The notes beneath the pieces are model-generated. The model was not told the DNA's origin and ran no database searches. It worked only from the letters and a program-made list of their open reading frames with translations. Of a stretch of 64,000 nucleotides of DNA, positions 23,179-35,090 are shown in pieces. The stretch's first letter is position 1, and every line of letters begins with the position of its first letter. Source of the DNA: Corydoras sp. C115 (lineage: Eukaryota > Chordata > Actinopteri > Siluriformes > Callichthyidae); the NCBI GenBank assembly GCA_019802505.1, contig JAFMOC010000155.1, forward strand, positions 794,501 to 858,500, given 5' to 3'. The translations under genes and the position numbers were made by a program.

Positions 23179-23810
23179 GTCATAAGTTGCCTTACCATAA
23201 AGCCTATCCCGGTTTAATTTTCAGTAAAAGTAATAAACAACCCCCCCCCACCCCACCCCCCACCCCCCGTCCCTCTCGTCTACATCGTGACGCGGCTTGC
23301 GCCGCTGGAGGAAAGTGTGATGTAAGTGTTGAAACGGTTTCTAACACCTAATACATGACACCACCTATAATAATCTTCAAAGTCATTGAGTGGTACATTT
23401 GGCCGCCGTCCCGGGAAGGCGCTCACGCACACACCCGGCGCTTCGCTCTTACGCCGTCCCTCCCACTGCCCTCGCTCTCGTGTGGGTTTATGTTTCAGCA
23501 CGCAGCCGTAAAGATACTGTTTCCCTGCAGGTGTTCCATCAAAGACTCCAGCATGCCTCCACCCATGTGGCCTGTGCGCAGGCGAAGTTACCGGGGCATT
23601 TATAGGCCATCGAGGACCCCGAATCGAAAGGCCATGTGGAGCCTGTCTGGAGATGGGGCTCAGGGGTTCGTCCTGGAGCACGTCTTGAATCTTTACTCGG
23701 TGGAATAAGCAGATATATTTATGTTAATGCTTTCTGTAAGCTTGTCATTTATTTTAATTATGATGGAAACATGACGTACTAATTCACACACTGTGGGTTC
23801 GTCCAAAAAA
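23179..23810. other. Unique DNA with a C-rich tract
   Basis: C-rich tract at 23240-23270; GC-rich unique sequence at 23290-23700. The 117-codon frame there has no recognisable similarity. Confidence 0.45.
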
Positions 23811-24036
23811 CAATTCAGTTTTCCAAATTGCCCCATATAGAGTGTGTCTGTGTGAGTGAGTGTATGCCCAGTGCGTCCTGTCCTGCCCAGCATCTGAAAC
23901 GTTCTCCACGCGACCCTAGTAGAGGATATAGCAGAAGATAATGGATGAATGGATGTTCAAATATACGGTTAACTACCAACAGTGTGTCCTTAGATGATGA
24001 TAATTGGTGATTGGATCCCAACACGTTTCTCATTAA
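23811..24036 (+). repeat. Inverted duplication, copy 1 (SINE-A piece plus flank)
   Basis: A SINE-A piece (23815-23955) and about 85 bp of flank (23955-24036, including ccaacagtgtgtccttagat) match 43588-43800 in inverse orientation. Both SINE pieces share the same internal losses. Confidence 0.8.
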
Positions 24037-24042
24037 CCCTCA

Positions 24043-24142
24043 TCTGCCCAGCGCCTGAAACGTTCTCCCCTGGATGGGCATGGGGAACCCCCCGTGACCC
24101 TAATAGAGGATAAAGCGGAAGATAATGAATGAATGAATGAGT
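24043..24142 (+). mobile_element. SINE-A, 3' fragment
   Basis: From tctgcccagcgc to an ATGA tail. Confidence 0.85.
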
Positions 24143-24285
24143 TTAAGGCATCTACCTAGCCCAAAGAGCGTCACCTTCTGTTCAAACCACTCTTATTTTT
24201 ATTTTTTCAGCGTTGACGAAGCGCTGCAGGTGACGTAAACAGTTACGACAACACAAGTAACGCGTAAATTGTTCAACATAAGGAA

Positions 24286-24587
24286 TCCATCCATCCATTA
24301 CCTTCTGCTTTATCCTCTAATAGGGTCGCGGGGGGGTTCTCCATGCCCATCCAGGGGAGAACGTTTCGGGCGCTGGGCAGACACACGCAGGACAGGGCGC
24401 CAGTCCATTTCTGGGCACACACTCACTCACATACACACTCTATATGGGGCAATTTAAAGAATTCATTTGACCTTGATACATGTTTTTGGACTGTGGGAGG
24501 AAACCGGAGAACCCGGAGGAAACCCACGTGGACACGGGGAGAACATGGAAACTCCACCCAGATTGGGATTTGAACCGCCGCCCTTAA
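24286..24587 (-). mobile_element. SINE-A, head deleted internally
   Basis: Body complete; the A-to-B-box part is reduced to gaaccgccgccc. Confidence 0.87.
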
Positions 24588-25030
24588 AAACACTAATCAT
24601 AACAAAAAAAAATTAGGAGTGAAAATAAAAAAAAAGCAGAATAAGAAGTTTGTGCAAAGTAAGACCTTTGTAATGGATGTGTTCAAACACGTACGGAACG
24701 TTCTACCGGTTCCCAACTGGAATGTTAACCACATATTAAACCAGTGTGAAAGTTTTATTACTTAATGCAACCTTTTACAGCTTACCACCCAGAGGTCGGA
24801 ACTTCTTTTATAAACATGTGGAGCCCTGTGATAATTTGTAAAGGAGAGAGAGCTGCACATTCCAGAGACCGTTAAAGATTTGCCAAAAGGATGTGATCAC
24901 GCCGTACGCCGATGACTACAGGGTGCGTGTGGGTGCATGCCTGCTGAGTCTGCACCGTGCAGGTGGGGTTCAGAGAGTGGGGGGGTGGTTTGGGGTAAGA
25001 CACAATCCCAGATACAGCAGTGTAATACAA
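24588..25030. other. Unique non-coding DNA
   Basis: No feature recognised. Confidence 0.5.
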
Positions 25031-25035
25031 CAGAT

Positions 25036-25386
25036 CATCCATCCATCCATTATCTTCTGCTTTATCCTATATTAGGTTCGCGGCGGGGGGTTCCTCATGC
25101 CCATCCAGGGGAGAACGTTTCGGGCGCTGGGCAGATACACCCAGGACAGGGCGCCAATCCATCGCTGGACACACACTCACTCACACATACACACTCTATA
25201 TGGGGCAATTCGGAGAACTCAATTGACCTTGATCCATGTTTTTGGACTGTGGGAGGAAACCGGAGAACCCGGAGGAAACCCACGCGGACACGGGGAAAAC
25301 ATGGAAACTCCACCCAGATGGGGATTCGAACCGGGAATCCCTAGTGCTGAGAGGAGAACATGCTAAACACTAAGCCACTGTGCCGC
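25036..25386 (-). mobile_element. SINE-A, full length
   Basis: Possible short target-site duplication cagatca on both sides. Confidence 0.9.
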
Positions 25387-25439
25387 ACATCAGATCAGAG
25401 CTCAGTAATTAATAAAGAATATTTATTTATCTAGAGTTT

Positions 25440-25607
25440 GTGATCCTGGGTGGAGTTTCAATGTTCTCTCCATGTCCACGCAGGGTTTCTTGGGGTTCTC
25501 CGGTTTCCTCCCAGTCCAAAAACATGGATTCAGGGTGAATTGGCTGCTCTAAGTTGCCCCTATCTAAATTGCCCCATATAGTGTGTGTGTATAAGTGAGT
25601 GTATTTC
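25440..25607 (+). mobile_element. SINE-A, central fragment
   Basis: Diverged piece from gggtggagtttc to the atagtgtgtg block, of the older type with gctctaagttgcccctat. Confidence 0.75.
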
Positions 25608-25611
25608 CACC

Positions 25612-25933
25612 CGGCACGTTCTCCTCTCAGCACTAGGGATTCCCGGTTCGAATCCCAATCTGGTTTCCATATTCTCCCCATGTCCCTGTGGGTTTCCTCC
25701 GGGTTCTCCGATTTCCTCCCACAGTCCAAAAACATGGATCAAGGTCAATTAGATTCTTCAAATTGCCCCATATAGAGTGTGTCTGTGTGAGTGAGTGTGC
25801 ACAGTGATAGATTGGCGCCCTGTCCTGGGTGTATCTTCCCAGCGCCCGAAACGTTCTCCCCTGGATGGGCATGAGGAACCACCTCCCCCACGACCCTAGT
25901 AGAGGATAAAGCGGAAGATAATGGATGGATGGA
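25612..25933 (+). mobile_element. SINE-A, 5'-truncated
   Basis: Begins at cccggcacgttctcc; ATGG tail. Confidence 0.87.
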
Positions 25934-26636
25934 AACAACAGTATGTCCACTATATGAGTATGAATATAAATCCTACTGTTCTGCACTTTCATGCAGCTCT
26001 GATTCTGCCCCTGACAGCCCATAATACCTACCGATATCATTAGAGCATTATGCGAGTATTAGCTGAGTGCTCCCTGCTCTTGTTCAGACCCCCCTTAATA
26101 ACATTTCAGCGACCTTTAAAAGACTTAAAAGTATTCAAAAGCCTTAAAAAGCCGCATTCGCAGACCATTTGTGGTGTTTTATCCCGAACCCGAGTCTGTT
26201 CTCCTCATAATCCCCCTGCAGCGCATAGCTGACTGCACCTGTCCCACCGGATCCTCCCCGAGGAACGCTCCGAGGGACACCACGTGGGCTACTGAAAAGG
26301 ACTAAAGGGAGCCGCCATTGGGCCAGAAACAATTCCGGGACGCGGAGCTCCGGATCAGCTGTTTAATCCCAAACTATAGGACGATAGTCACTGTTGCTTA
26401 ACATAATGAATTGGGTCTCTTTGTGAGCGCTGGTTCCTTTTGGGACGGCTTATTGAAACGTATCAAAGCTCCGTCACTGAATGCATGTCAGGCCGTAAAA
26501 AAAAAAAAAAAAAAGGCCTCAGAAAGTGGCGCTGAAGATGTGGACTGGCTCATAAAAGAGCCGGGCTTAGATCATATTTACACAGCATTCATTCACTTTA
26601 TAAACCCTGTTGAGCCACATCCTATTTAGATAAGAG
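25934..26636. other. SINE-free unique DNA
   Basis: 26040-26340 and 26400-26600 have the texture of regulatory DNA. An A run lies at 26499-26513. No gene seen. Confidence 0.4.
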
Positions 26637-26637
26637 A

Positions 26638-26710
<73 letters not shown>
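26637..26710. repeat. (TG)n microsatellite
   Basis: About 36 units. Confidence 0.95.
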
Positions 26711-26711
<1 letters not shown>

Positions 26712-26990
26712 TAAAGATATCTACTGTATTCCTTTAGACAATTCACCGAAATGATTGTCTGCGGCATGGGAAAGTAAATAAGCGGGATTATGTAGTTTGA
26801 CAGGTGCGGCGGGGTGAATGGTGCTAAACCGTGTTTGCTCTCACAAAGGTGGGAAACGCTGCAGCTCCTGCTTCTGCGAACGTAACGGCACACGGACATT
26901 AGAACCGTGTTAGGAAATCTAACAATCAGGTTTGATGAACTTACAGTATAGTTGGTTTTCTCCATGGCTTCTGACTTGTGGTGTTCTCAT

Positions 26991-27051
26991 TTGTAAGTCG
27001 CTTTGGATAAAAGCGTCTGCTAAATGACTAAATGTAAATGTAAATGTAAAT
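26991..27051 (+). mobile_element. SINE-B tail fragment
   Basis: gtaagtcgctttggataaaa, gcgtctgctaaatgac, then AAATGT repeats. This is the L2/UnaL2-like 3' end used by LINE machinery. Confidence 0.8.
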
Positions 27052-27094
27052 CTCAATTTCCAAAATGGACCTTTTCTGAAGACGTCGAAAATAA

Positions 27095-27301
27095 GGGTGC
27101 AGTAGCTCAGTGGTCAGGGCATTGGACTATCGATCTGAAGGTTGGGGGTTCAAATCCCAGGTCCACTGAAGTTACCAATGTGGGTCCTTGAGCAAGACCC
27201 TTAACCCTCATTGCTCCAGAGATGTTGTGATGAACCCTGTGCTCACCTTGTAAGTCGCTTTGGATAAAAGCGTCCAATAAATGACCCAATGTAATGTAAA
27301 T
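27095..27301 (+). mobile_element. SINE-B, full length
   Basis: Second tRNA-derived family. A box TAGCTCAGTGG, B box GGTTCAAATCC, body ccttgagcaagacccttaac, and an L2-like tail ctttggataaaagcgtc ending in ATGTAA repeats. Confidence 0.87.
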
Positions 27302-27366
27302 ACCACACAGTTGATTTTAAAGTAATCCGAATCAAGCGGTTTATTTATGACAAACCGAGTTAAAGC

Positions 27367-27690
27367 AGGTGGCTTAGTGGTTAACACGTTCTCCTCTCAG
27401 CGTTAGGGATTCCCGGCTCGAATCCCCATCTGGGTGGAGTTTCCATGTTCTCCCCATGTCCACGTGGGTTTCCTCCGGGTTCTCCGGTTTCCTCCCACAG
27501 TCCAACAACATGGATCAAGTCAATTGAGTTCTCCAAATTGCCCTCTATAGAGTGTGTATGCGTGAGTGATCGTCCCTGTCCTGGGTGTATCTGCCCAGCG
27601 CCCGAAACGTTCTCCCCTGGATGGGCATGTGGAACCCCCCCCCCAACGACCCTAATAGAGGATAGAGCAAAAGATAATGGATGGATGGAT
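27367..27690 (+). mobile_element. SINE-A, full length
   Basis: The first bases are missing; ATGG tail. Confidence 0.9.
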
Positions 27691-27865
27691 ATTGATTAAT
27701 TGGTTTATATTTGGTTTCATGCGGTTGGATCAAGGTCAGTTGAATTCTCCAAATTGCCCCATATAGAGTGTGTCTGTGTGTGTGAGTGTGTGCCCAGCGA
27801 TAGATTGGCACTCTGTCCTGGGTGTATCTGCTAATCCTGGGTGTATCTGCTCTGTCCTGGGTGTA

Positions 27866-27911
<46 letters not shown>

Positions 27912-28012
27912 TCGAATCCCAATCTGGGTGGAGTTTGCATGAGGATAAAGAGGAAGATAATGGATGGATGGATATTGATTCATTTGTTTATATTTGTTTT
28001 CATGTGATTGGA
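27673..28012 (+). repeat. Tandem duplication of a SINE-A tail and its flank
   Basis: gataatggatggatggatat plus tgattaattggtttatatttgg flank (27673-27731) recurs at 27955-28012. Between them lie a SINE-A 3' piece, three copies of tcctgggtgtatctgc, and (TG)n at 27868-27907. Confidence 0.75.
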
Positions 28013-28500
28013 CCCAGCATGCCCCGTTACACTCTGGGGTTCATTTCCTATGTCTGGCAACTTTAGTCTTTCTGAGTTTTGTATGTTCTCCATGAGAACA
28101 TGTGTTAAAGACGTGCTTTTCCGGTGAACTGAGTCGACTTAATTGCCCTCTGGTGTAAATGTGTTTATGCGTCTGCCCTGGGACGAACTTCCGACCTATC
28201 CCGGCCGTTTTCCAGCACGCTGCCGGGTTCGTTTCGTCTGGCTCGAACGTCGTCTGCGTTTCCGACACGTCGGGTTTCAAACTCCGTCAGTGCAGATTCG
28301 TCATGTCATTAAAAGCGTGTTTAATGACCTCGTTGAGCCACTGCGCTGCATGTTTTATGACTTTTCCTGCTTTAACACACCCGTCTTTAACTCCATAATG
28401 AGGTGCGAACAGGCTGATTACCTGGAGGAGGCAGGGCGGAGGCAACTTTAGGGTGGAGACCCGTCAGGACCAAGTCTGAGAAATACTGCATTAATCTGAC
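28013..28500. other. Unique non-coding DNA
   Basis: GC-richer at 28130-28300; no similarity recognised. Confidence 0.45.
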
Positions 28501-28501
28501 A

Positions 28502-28720
28502 TCTCATCTCATTGTCTTCTACATCATCCTCCGCAAGGATCGCAGGGTGGGGGGGTACCCCATACCCATCCAGAGGAGAACGTCAGGACAGGATGTCAAT
28601 CCATCACAGGACTCACACACTATATAGCAGCCAATTCACCTTAAATCCATGTTTTTGGACTGTGGAAAGAACACTGGAGTACACCGACACGTGCACACAA
28701 TAAGCCACGCCCAGTGACTT
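28502..28720 (-). mobile_element. Old SINE-A relative
   Basis: Recognisable blocks cccatccagaggagaacg and ccatgtttttggactgtgg only. Confidence 0.65.
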
Positions 28721-28831
28721 GGTCACCCCATAGACATGTCCCTGGATCACACTGGTTGCAACAGGGCAAGCAAACCAATCAAAAGCCTGAGGCCCCGAGC
28801 TGAGCTGAAGCCCTCAGACGACGACTGCTTA

Positions 28832-28861
28832 TAAATTAAATTAAATTAAATTAAATTAAAC
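28832..28861. repeat. (TTAAA)n microsatellite
   Basis: Five to six units. Confidence 0.85.
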
Positions 28862-28901
28862 TACTAATTGTGTGAGCGAGTGGTAATATTCAGTAAAGGT
28901 C

Positions 28902-29226
28902 CATCCATCCATTATCTTCCACTTTATCCTCTATTAAAGTCATGGGGGGTTTCCCATGCCCATCCAGGGGAGAACGTTTCGGGCGCTGGGCAGATACACC
29001 CAGAACAAGGGGGCAATCTATCACTGGACACACACAGACACACTCCATATGGGGCAATTTGGAGAATTCATTTGACCTTGATCCATGTTTTTTTGGACTG
29101 TGGGAGGAACCCGGAGGACACCCACGTGGACACGGGGAGAACATGGAAACCACCCAGATTGGGATTCGAACTGGGAATCCCTAGTGCTGAGAGGACATGC
29201 CAACCACTAATCCAGCGTGCTGCCCT
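28902..29226 (-). mobile_element. SINE-A, full length
   Basis: Imperfect target-site duplication cagtaaaggtc / cagtgaaggtc (28891-28901 and 29227-29237). Confidence 0.9.
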
Positions 29227-29237
29227 CAGTGAAGGTC

Positions 29238-29831
29238 AATGCGATAAATCACTCGTCATTGGATTTATTCCATCCCGATTTTTTATCACTAAGCGACTGA
29301 CCGCAGGGTCGGCATCTGCTTCCCGTCGCACCTCCTCGCCAATACCCAGTGCATCTGAGCGGTCATGTGACCTGAGCCTCCAAGCCTCACAGATCAGAGC
29401 TGAAATCTGACTTTAAAATGAAAACCTGTTAGAGTGAATGTCCCCGGCGGTGATACTCAGCTCCGTATCCGAATTTAATTCCGGAACCGGAATCACGCCT
29501 GGCTAAGGTGCGGGCTTCCATGATACGGAAGTGCGGACAAAATCTTTTTTTCAACAGACCCATAAATAAATCTATTGGCCTCCTGGGAGGAAAGCGATAC
29601 CCTGGCATGTTGCACATGCCTTTTCCGGACGGTTCCCACACTCACAGCCATCTCGCTCCGTCTGGCCCTCACCAAAAGTGCTGGCTCCCTCATTCCAGCA
29701 CTCTGCGCTGCGCCTCTCTGCTTCCTCAGGCCCTGCGGTTTGGACAGCTGCAGCTCGTGGAAAACATCCGCCACACATGAAGACACATCCACCGGCCTCT
29801 GCCAGACTCTGGGAGAGGGAGAACACATGCA

Positions 29832-29835
<4 letters not shown>
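29238..29835. other. SINE-free unique DNA
   Basis: GC-moderate sequence without a credible gene. Frames of up to 149 codons on both strands look random. Confidence 0.45.
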
Positions 29836-29868
<33 letters not shown>

Positions 29869-29961
29869 GTGTGCTGTGTGGGTAGCACTTTTCCCAACCC
29901 CTCAGGACACATGTCTGCCTGTTTTCTCCCTTCCCACACCATCCAAACTCTTTAAACACTG

Positions 29962-30001
<40 letters not shown>

Positions 30002-30012
30002 GCACACACAGA
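29836..30012. repeat. (GT)n and (CA)n arrays facing each other
   Basis: GT-rich 29836-29876 and CA-rich 29963-30010 separated by about 90 bp. The two can pair as a hairpin. Confidence 0.85.
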
Positions 30013-30385
30013 CACACACAAGTCCCAGGGTTCATAGGCCTAATCCCCTGCAGCATGGATCCAATTTAAGGCCTCCCCGCTGTCAGAATGTGGAACATAA
30101 ACAGGGCCAAGGTTACACGCTGCAACCCTGCCTCTCCCACTGCCCGGTGCCGGAGTCTGGGCCTTCAGCCAACACTCGCCCTTTGAGACTCAATCGCTCC
30201 TGGAGCTGGACTCACTCCATCTGGTTTTTTTAGCTAGGTAATATCGCCCAAATTTCCCCCCACGCTGCTTAAGAAGGTGCTTTCATGCCTCGGCTCCTCC
30301 CGAGGTGGCGTCGAGGCGTCGTTGCTCAGCTCGGCTTGACTCGTTACTTGGGCGCATTTCTCTGGTATTAACGGTGAGTTAGGAA
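30013..30385. other. Candidate regulatory sequence
   Basis: Repeat-free and C-rich, with caatttaaggcctcc and ggaacataaacagggccaag. Texture only. Confidence 0.35.
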
Positions 30386-30387
30386 AT

Positions 30388-30536
30388 GCTGACTGGGGAT
30401 TTTAGGCCCCATGCCCATTCAGGGGAGAACGTTTCGGCCGCTGGGCAGTTACACCCAGGACAGGGCGCCGACCTGTCGCTGGGCACAGACTATATAGGGC
30501 AATTTAAAGCAGCCGATTCATGGTTTTGGACTGAAA
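30388..30536 (-). mobile_element. SINE-A fragment
   Basis: Central piece from ccccatgcccattcagg to tggttttggactg. Confidence 0.8.
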
Positions 30537-30701
30537 GACCTAAAATATCGGAAATCGGAAATCAGCCTCAGATCACATGCTCGCCAAAAATTGGTGTGTC
30601 CACATACACACTCATTCATTGGAGATACACATCCCCACAGGAGAATGGGAGCAATTACATGTATTTATTTCTTCTTTTAATAAATTCCATGTCTATTAGA
30701 C

Positions 30702-31067
30702 GGCGGCACGGTGGCTTAGTGGTTGGCATGTTCTCCTCTGAGCGCTAGGGATTCCCGGTTCGAATCCCAATCTGGGTGGAGTTTCCATGTCCTCCCTGTG
30801 TCCGCGTGGGTTTCTTTGGTCCGCGTGGGTTTCCTCCGGGTTCCCCAGTTTCCTCCCACAGTCCAAAAAACATGGATCAAGTCAATTGAGTTCTCCAAAT
30901 TGCCCCATATAGAGTGTGTCTGTGTGAGTGAGTGTGTGTCCAGCGATAGATTACCCCCCTGTCCTGGGTGTATCTGCCCAGCGCCTGAAACTTTCTCCCC
31001 TGGATGGGCATGTGGAACCTCACCGCGACCCTAATATAGGATAAAGCGGAAGATAATGGATGGATGG
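30702..31067 (+). mobile_element. SINE-A, full length with internal repeat
   Basis: 13-bp target-site duplication atgtctattagac (30689-30701 and 31068-31080). The ccgcgtgggtttc block is duplicated inside. Confidence 0.94.
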
Positions 31068-31162
31068 ATGTCTATTAGACACACAGTACAAATAAATACA
31101 TTTCTCATGAACTATTTTGCACTTCATAACTAATTCAGTTTAATATCCGAACAATAAAAAGG

Positions 31163-31266
31163 GGGGCGGCACCCCACAGTTCCCCCACAGTCCAACATCA
31201 CCTCCCACAGTCCAACATCATGGATCAAGGTCAATTGAGTTCTCCATATTGCCCCATATAGAGTGT
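31163..31266 (+). mobile_element. SINE-A fragment
   Basis: Head joined to the cacagtccaacatc block; ends at atatagagtg. Confidence 0.75.
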
Positions 31267-32380
31267 TTCTCATTTAAAAATCTTTAAACCAGTCACAGAC
31301 ACTTTGTCTCTACGTCTTTCTGCACATCCGTTGCATATTGTGCTGATTTGAACATTAGGTTTAAGTGACCGAACCACATGGACCCAATAAGCCCACCATG
31401 CCCACCATGCCATGCTATGTGCTTGGTGCTACACATGTCCCTGTATGCCCAATGCGCGTTCTCAAAATTTGTTGCATGTATTTTATTATTTGTCTATTGT
31501 TTCTATTATGTCTCTATTGTTTTTTCCACATGTATATAAATGTGCTCCTGTTATAGCAAACGTTTTAAAAAGGAAAACTGCATTGCTTGATGTGTTACTT
31601 GGTGAAGAAGATCCTCTCCGTCATCCAGACCACCTCTTTTTATCAGGAGAATCTGGCGTGGAATAAAATTTCACTCAACGTTAAACTAAACGGCGCTGTA
31701 ACCTTGATCAAAGCGCCATGAGAAACAACGTGGCGTTCGGAGCTGTTGATATAAAAAGATCAAACTAATGACTTGTGAGAGCCTCTCTCCTCCGCACGGC
31801 CTCCTCTGAAGTGGAGGTCACATCGTACCGAGGCGGCGGCGGTCCTGCCGGATCCGCTGCGAAAGCACGACCCCGTCGCAACCCCGCAGAACCCGCCGCC
31901 GTATTTGCGTACGGTCGCACCGGGAGCTCTCGCCTCGAGGTGCTGCACTCCTAAACTCGCCCGTCTGCATGAGATTGACTGGGGGGGGGGGGGGGATGCT
32001 AAGTTGAAAAGCAGGCAGCAGCAGCTTCCTCCTCTCTTCCCCCCCACCCCCACCCCCCCCCCTCGCTCGAAGCTCTCAGCTTAAGCCTCCTCTGTGCCGA
32101 AAGCTTTCATCATTTAGAAGTCTGCCGCTTGGATCGCACCTCCTGGCCGTGGGCAGCTGAAACAGCCCACCTTTTCCACTACGCAGTGGGCTGCTTTCAT
32201 GCAAAACAACCCCTGGAGTCCTCTGTGTCCAGGATTTAAAGTTGTGTTTGCCTTTTTTTTTTTTGTTTTTTTTTTCTTTCCAAATGCTGGAGGTTTGAAA
32301 AAAGATAAGTGATTATATAATCACCAGTGAGACATCGACGCATAACTGCAGACTGTAATGTGTGAGTACGGCATCACATC
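31267..32380. other. SINE-free non-coding DNA
   Basis: 31270-31680 is AT-rich, possibly an old retroelement 3' end. 31790-32260 is GC-rich with G and C runs (31980-31994, 32040-32062) and a block (32100-32240, ctttcatcatttagaagtc and others) that looks regulatory. Confidence 0.4.
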
Positions 32381-32741
32381 ATCCATCCATCCATTATCTC
32401 CCGCTTTATCCTCCACTAGGGTCACGGGGGGTGGGGGGTTCCCCATGCCCTTCCAAGGGAGAACGTTTCGGGCGCTGGGCAGATACACCCAGGACAGGAC
32501 GCCAATCTATCGCTGGGCACACACTCACTCTCACACACACACACACACACACTCTATATGGGGCAATTTGGAGAATTCAGTTGACTTTGATCCATGTTTT
32601 TGGACTGTGGGAGGAAACCGGAGAACCCGGAGGAAACCCACGCGGACACGGGGAGAACGTGGAAACTCCACCCAGACTGGGATTCGAACCGGGAATCCCC
32701 AGCGCTGAGAGGAGAACATGCTAAACCACTAAGCCACCGTG
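32381..32741 (-). mobile_element. SINE-A, full length
   Basis: Internal CA expansion at 32529-32549. Confidence 0.9.
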
Positions 32742-32810
32742 CATCAAATCAGATCGAGCCAATGATCAGAGCAGTTCTTTGCAGAGCTTCAGTGTATATC
32801 ACATATGTAT

Positions 32811-33262
32811 AAAGTTTGGAGACGCCCCCTTTCTGCTCCACTGACTGTAAATATGGACTTTGTAGTTCTACAATTCCACTCTGTAGTCCATCTGTTTGTG
32901 TTCTACAGTACATACTGTGTACTATGTTCTAATGCTCAGAACCCCAATAGTACCACCACAGAGCAGGGGTTATTGGGTGGGTGCATTATTCCTATCTCAG
33001 CAGTGTGACTGAGGTGGAGAAATGAAACCCCAGCAGCACTGCTGCACTAAACCCCCCTCACCACATCAGTGTCACTGCAGAACTGACAATCAACAATCCA
33101 CCACCCAAATGATACCTGTTCTGTGATGCTCCTGACCAACAGAGAACAGAGAACCAACAGAACACAGATGGACTACAGTCTGTAATTGTAGAACTACAAA
33201 CTCCATCTATATGGTAAGTAGAGAATTCAACAATGGTGAAGGAAGGGGGCATGGCCTAACTT
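32811..33262 (+). mobile_element. DT-1, nearly complete
   Basis: Starts aagtttggagacgccccc and ends ggcatggcctaactt. The outermost terminal bases are gone. Confidence 0.75.
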
Positions 33263-33673
33263 AAAAAAAATATATATATATTTACCTAATATCATCCTAT
33301 CCCAGCACCATGCCTTCATCCTCTACCTCTAGAATCCAATACCCCCTAAACCAACTCTTTATACCCAATATAAAAGGTAAATTTAAATGTGTAAGGAAAA
33401 CAAATTAAAAGAAGATAAAGAATTTCACTGGGGGGGGGGGGGGGGGGGGGGGTGCACAAACTTTTGCATAAGACCTAATTGCAATAGCTATCTAAACTGT
33501 AAAATACTGACGTACTGCTGAAATCCTGAAGCACTTCAGGGTCCTGAGCATCATCTCCACCCATCACATCTACAGTGGGAATCCTCTGAGTATCCCGGTT
33601 TCCTGCATCAGTCGGTAAATTGGCTTCTCAAACCCGCCCTGGGGGTAAGTGTGGGTAAGTGTATGTGGTGTGT

Positions 33674-33716
<43 letters not shown>

Positions 33717-34048
33717 TCTGGGATGTATTATTTCCATATCTTTGCCCTATGCAGACCTGCTCATAATAAATTAGTTCACATCGATGAAGTGGCTAAAGAG
33801 CTCATTAAATTAAAAAGTATGATTCATATTTATAACCCAAACAACGGCAATAAAGACCAAGAAATGCGTGGAATTAACAAAGAATTGAAGAATGAAGACA
33901 TTCAGAAGGCCCTCTGTGATGATCTATAGACTGTATTGCAAGCCTTTTGTCGATTTTAAGGCTTGATTATGACAAATCAGCTATTTTGAGCCTCAACCAT
34001 GAGGAGCTTAGTGACCTGGGTTCATCATCTGAAGTAACTGAATCATAT
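33263..34048. other. Non-coding DNA
   Basis: Contains a G run of 22 (33431-33452), (TG)n at 33676-33714, and an AT-rich block 33740-33990 with an open frame of 68 codons and no known similarity. That block may be regulatory rather than coding. Confidence 0.4.
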
Positions 34049-34345
34049 AGGGGTTCCCGGTTCGAATCCCAATCTGGGTGGAGTTTCCATGTTCTTTGGT
34101 CCGCGTGGGTTTCCTCCGGGTTCTCCGGTTTCCTCCCACAGTCCAAAAACATTTATCAAGATCATTTGAATTCTCCAAATTGCCCCATGTAGAGTGTGTC
34201 TGTGTGAGTGAGTGTGTGCCAAGCGATAGATTGGCGCCCTGTCCTGGGTGTATCTGCCCAGTGCCCGAAACTTTCTCCCCTGGGTGGACATGGGGAACCC
34301 ACCCCACGACCCCAGTAGAGGAGAAATCGGAAGATGATGGATGGA
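34049..34345 (+). mobile_element. SINE-A, 5'-truncated
   Basis: Begins at ggttcccggttcgaatccc. Confidence 0.88.
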
Positions 34346-34359
34346 GATATATATAGTTG

Positions 34360-34690
34360 GGGTGGCACGGTGGCTTAGTGGTTACGTTCTCCTCTCAGCG
34401 CTAGGGATTCCCGGTTGAAATCCCCATCTGGGTGGAGTTTCCATGTCCTCCCCGTGTCCGCGTGAGTTTCCTCCGGGTTCTCTGGTTTCCTCCAACAGTC
34501 CAAAAACATGGATCAAGTCAATTGTGTTCTCCAAATTGCCCCATATAGAGTGTGCATGTGTGAGTGAGTGTGTGCCCAGCGATAGATTGGCGCCTTGTAC
34601 TGGGTGTATCTGCCCAGCGCCCAAGACCCTGGATGGGCATGGGGAACCCTCCTGCGACCCTAATATAGGATAAAGCGGAAGATAATGGAT
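34360..34690 (+). mobile_element. SINE-A, full length
   Basis: 14-bp target-site duplication gatatatatagttg (34346-34359 and 34691-34704), placing it directly after the tail of the previous copy. Confidence 0.92.
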
Positions 34691-34786
34691 GGATATATAT
34701 AGTTGCACATGTGACCACACCCACTCTTGCTGTGAATTCCAGTAAGCATCTTTGTACTGGTACTCTTGTACCCACTCATCTGTGAT

Positions 34787-35090
34787 ATAGGGTGTGGTAA
34801 TTCAGTGGTGTTGGGTTATAAATCTAAAGGGGCAATCATAGGCTCGTGGTTACGACCTGAATGTCCCAGGTTTGTCCCAGGATTAAATGTGGAGGACTAA
34901 TTCCTCTGTGTGTAAGCGTTGTAGACAAATATAGATCACTTTACCTAAATCTGAATTTTCTAATCTGGGTCCTTAAGCAGGGACCCTAACCCTCATTGCT
35001 ACAGGGAGGCTGTTTGCTCAGCCCGGTGTTCTGACCCCAAACAAGTCGGGATACTAGTAGGTCTTCAAAGTGACCCAATAGAAACGTAAA
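34787..35090 (+). mobile_element. SINE-B, diverged
   Basis: Head gggtgtggtaattcagtgg and the aagcagggaccctaaccctc block are recognisable; the middle is enlarged. Confidence 0.6.

Noticed and set aside
27095..27180. tRNA-like head with perfect A and B boxes, and similar heads at each SINE
   Set aside because: They continue into SINE bodies and lack a foldable full cloverleaf with an anticodon arm; not functional tRNA genes.
33723..33929. 68-codon frame with a plausible helical composition
   Set aside because: Isolated, with no splice signals or family match; better explained as AT-rich non-coding DNA.
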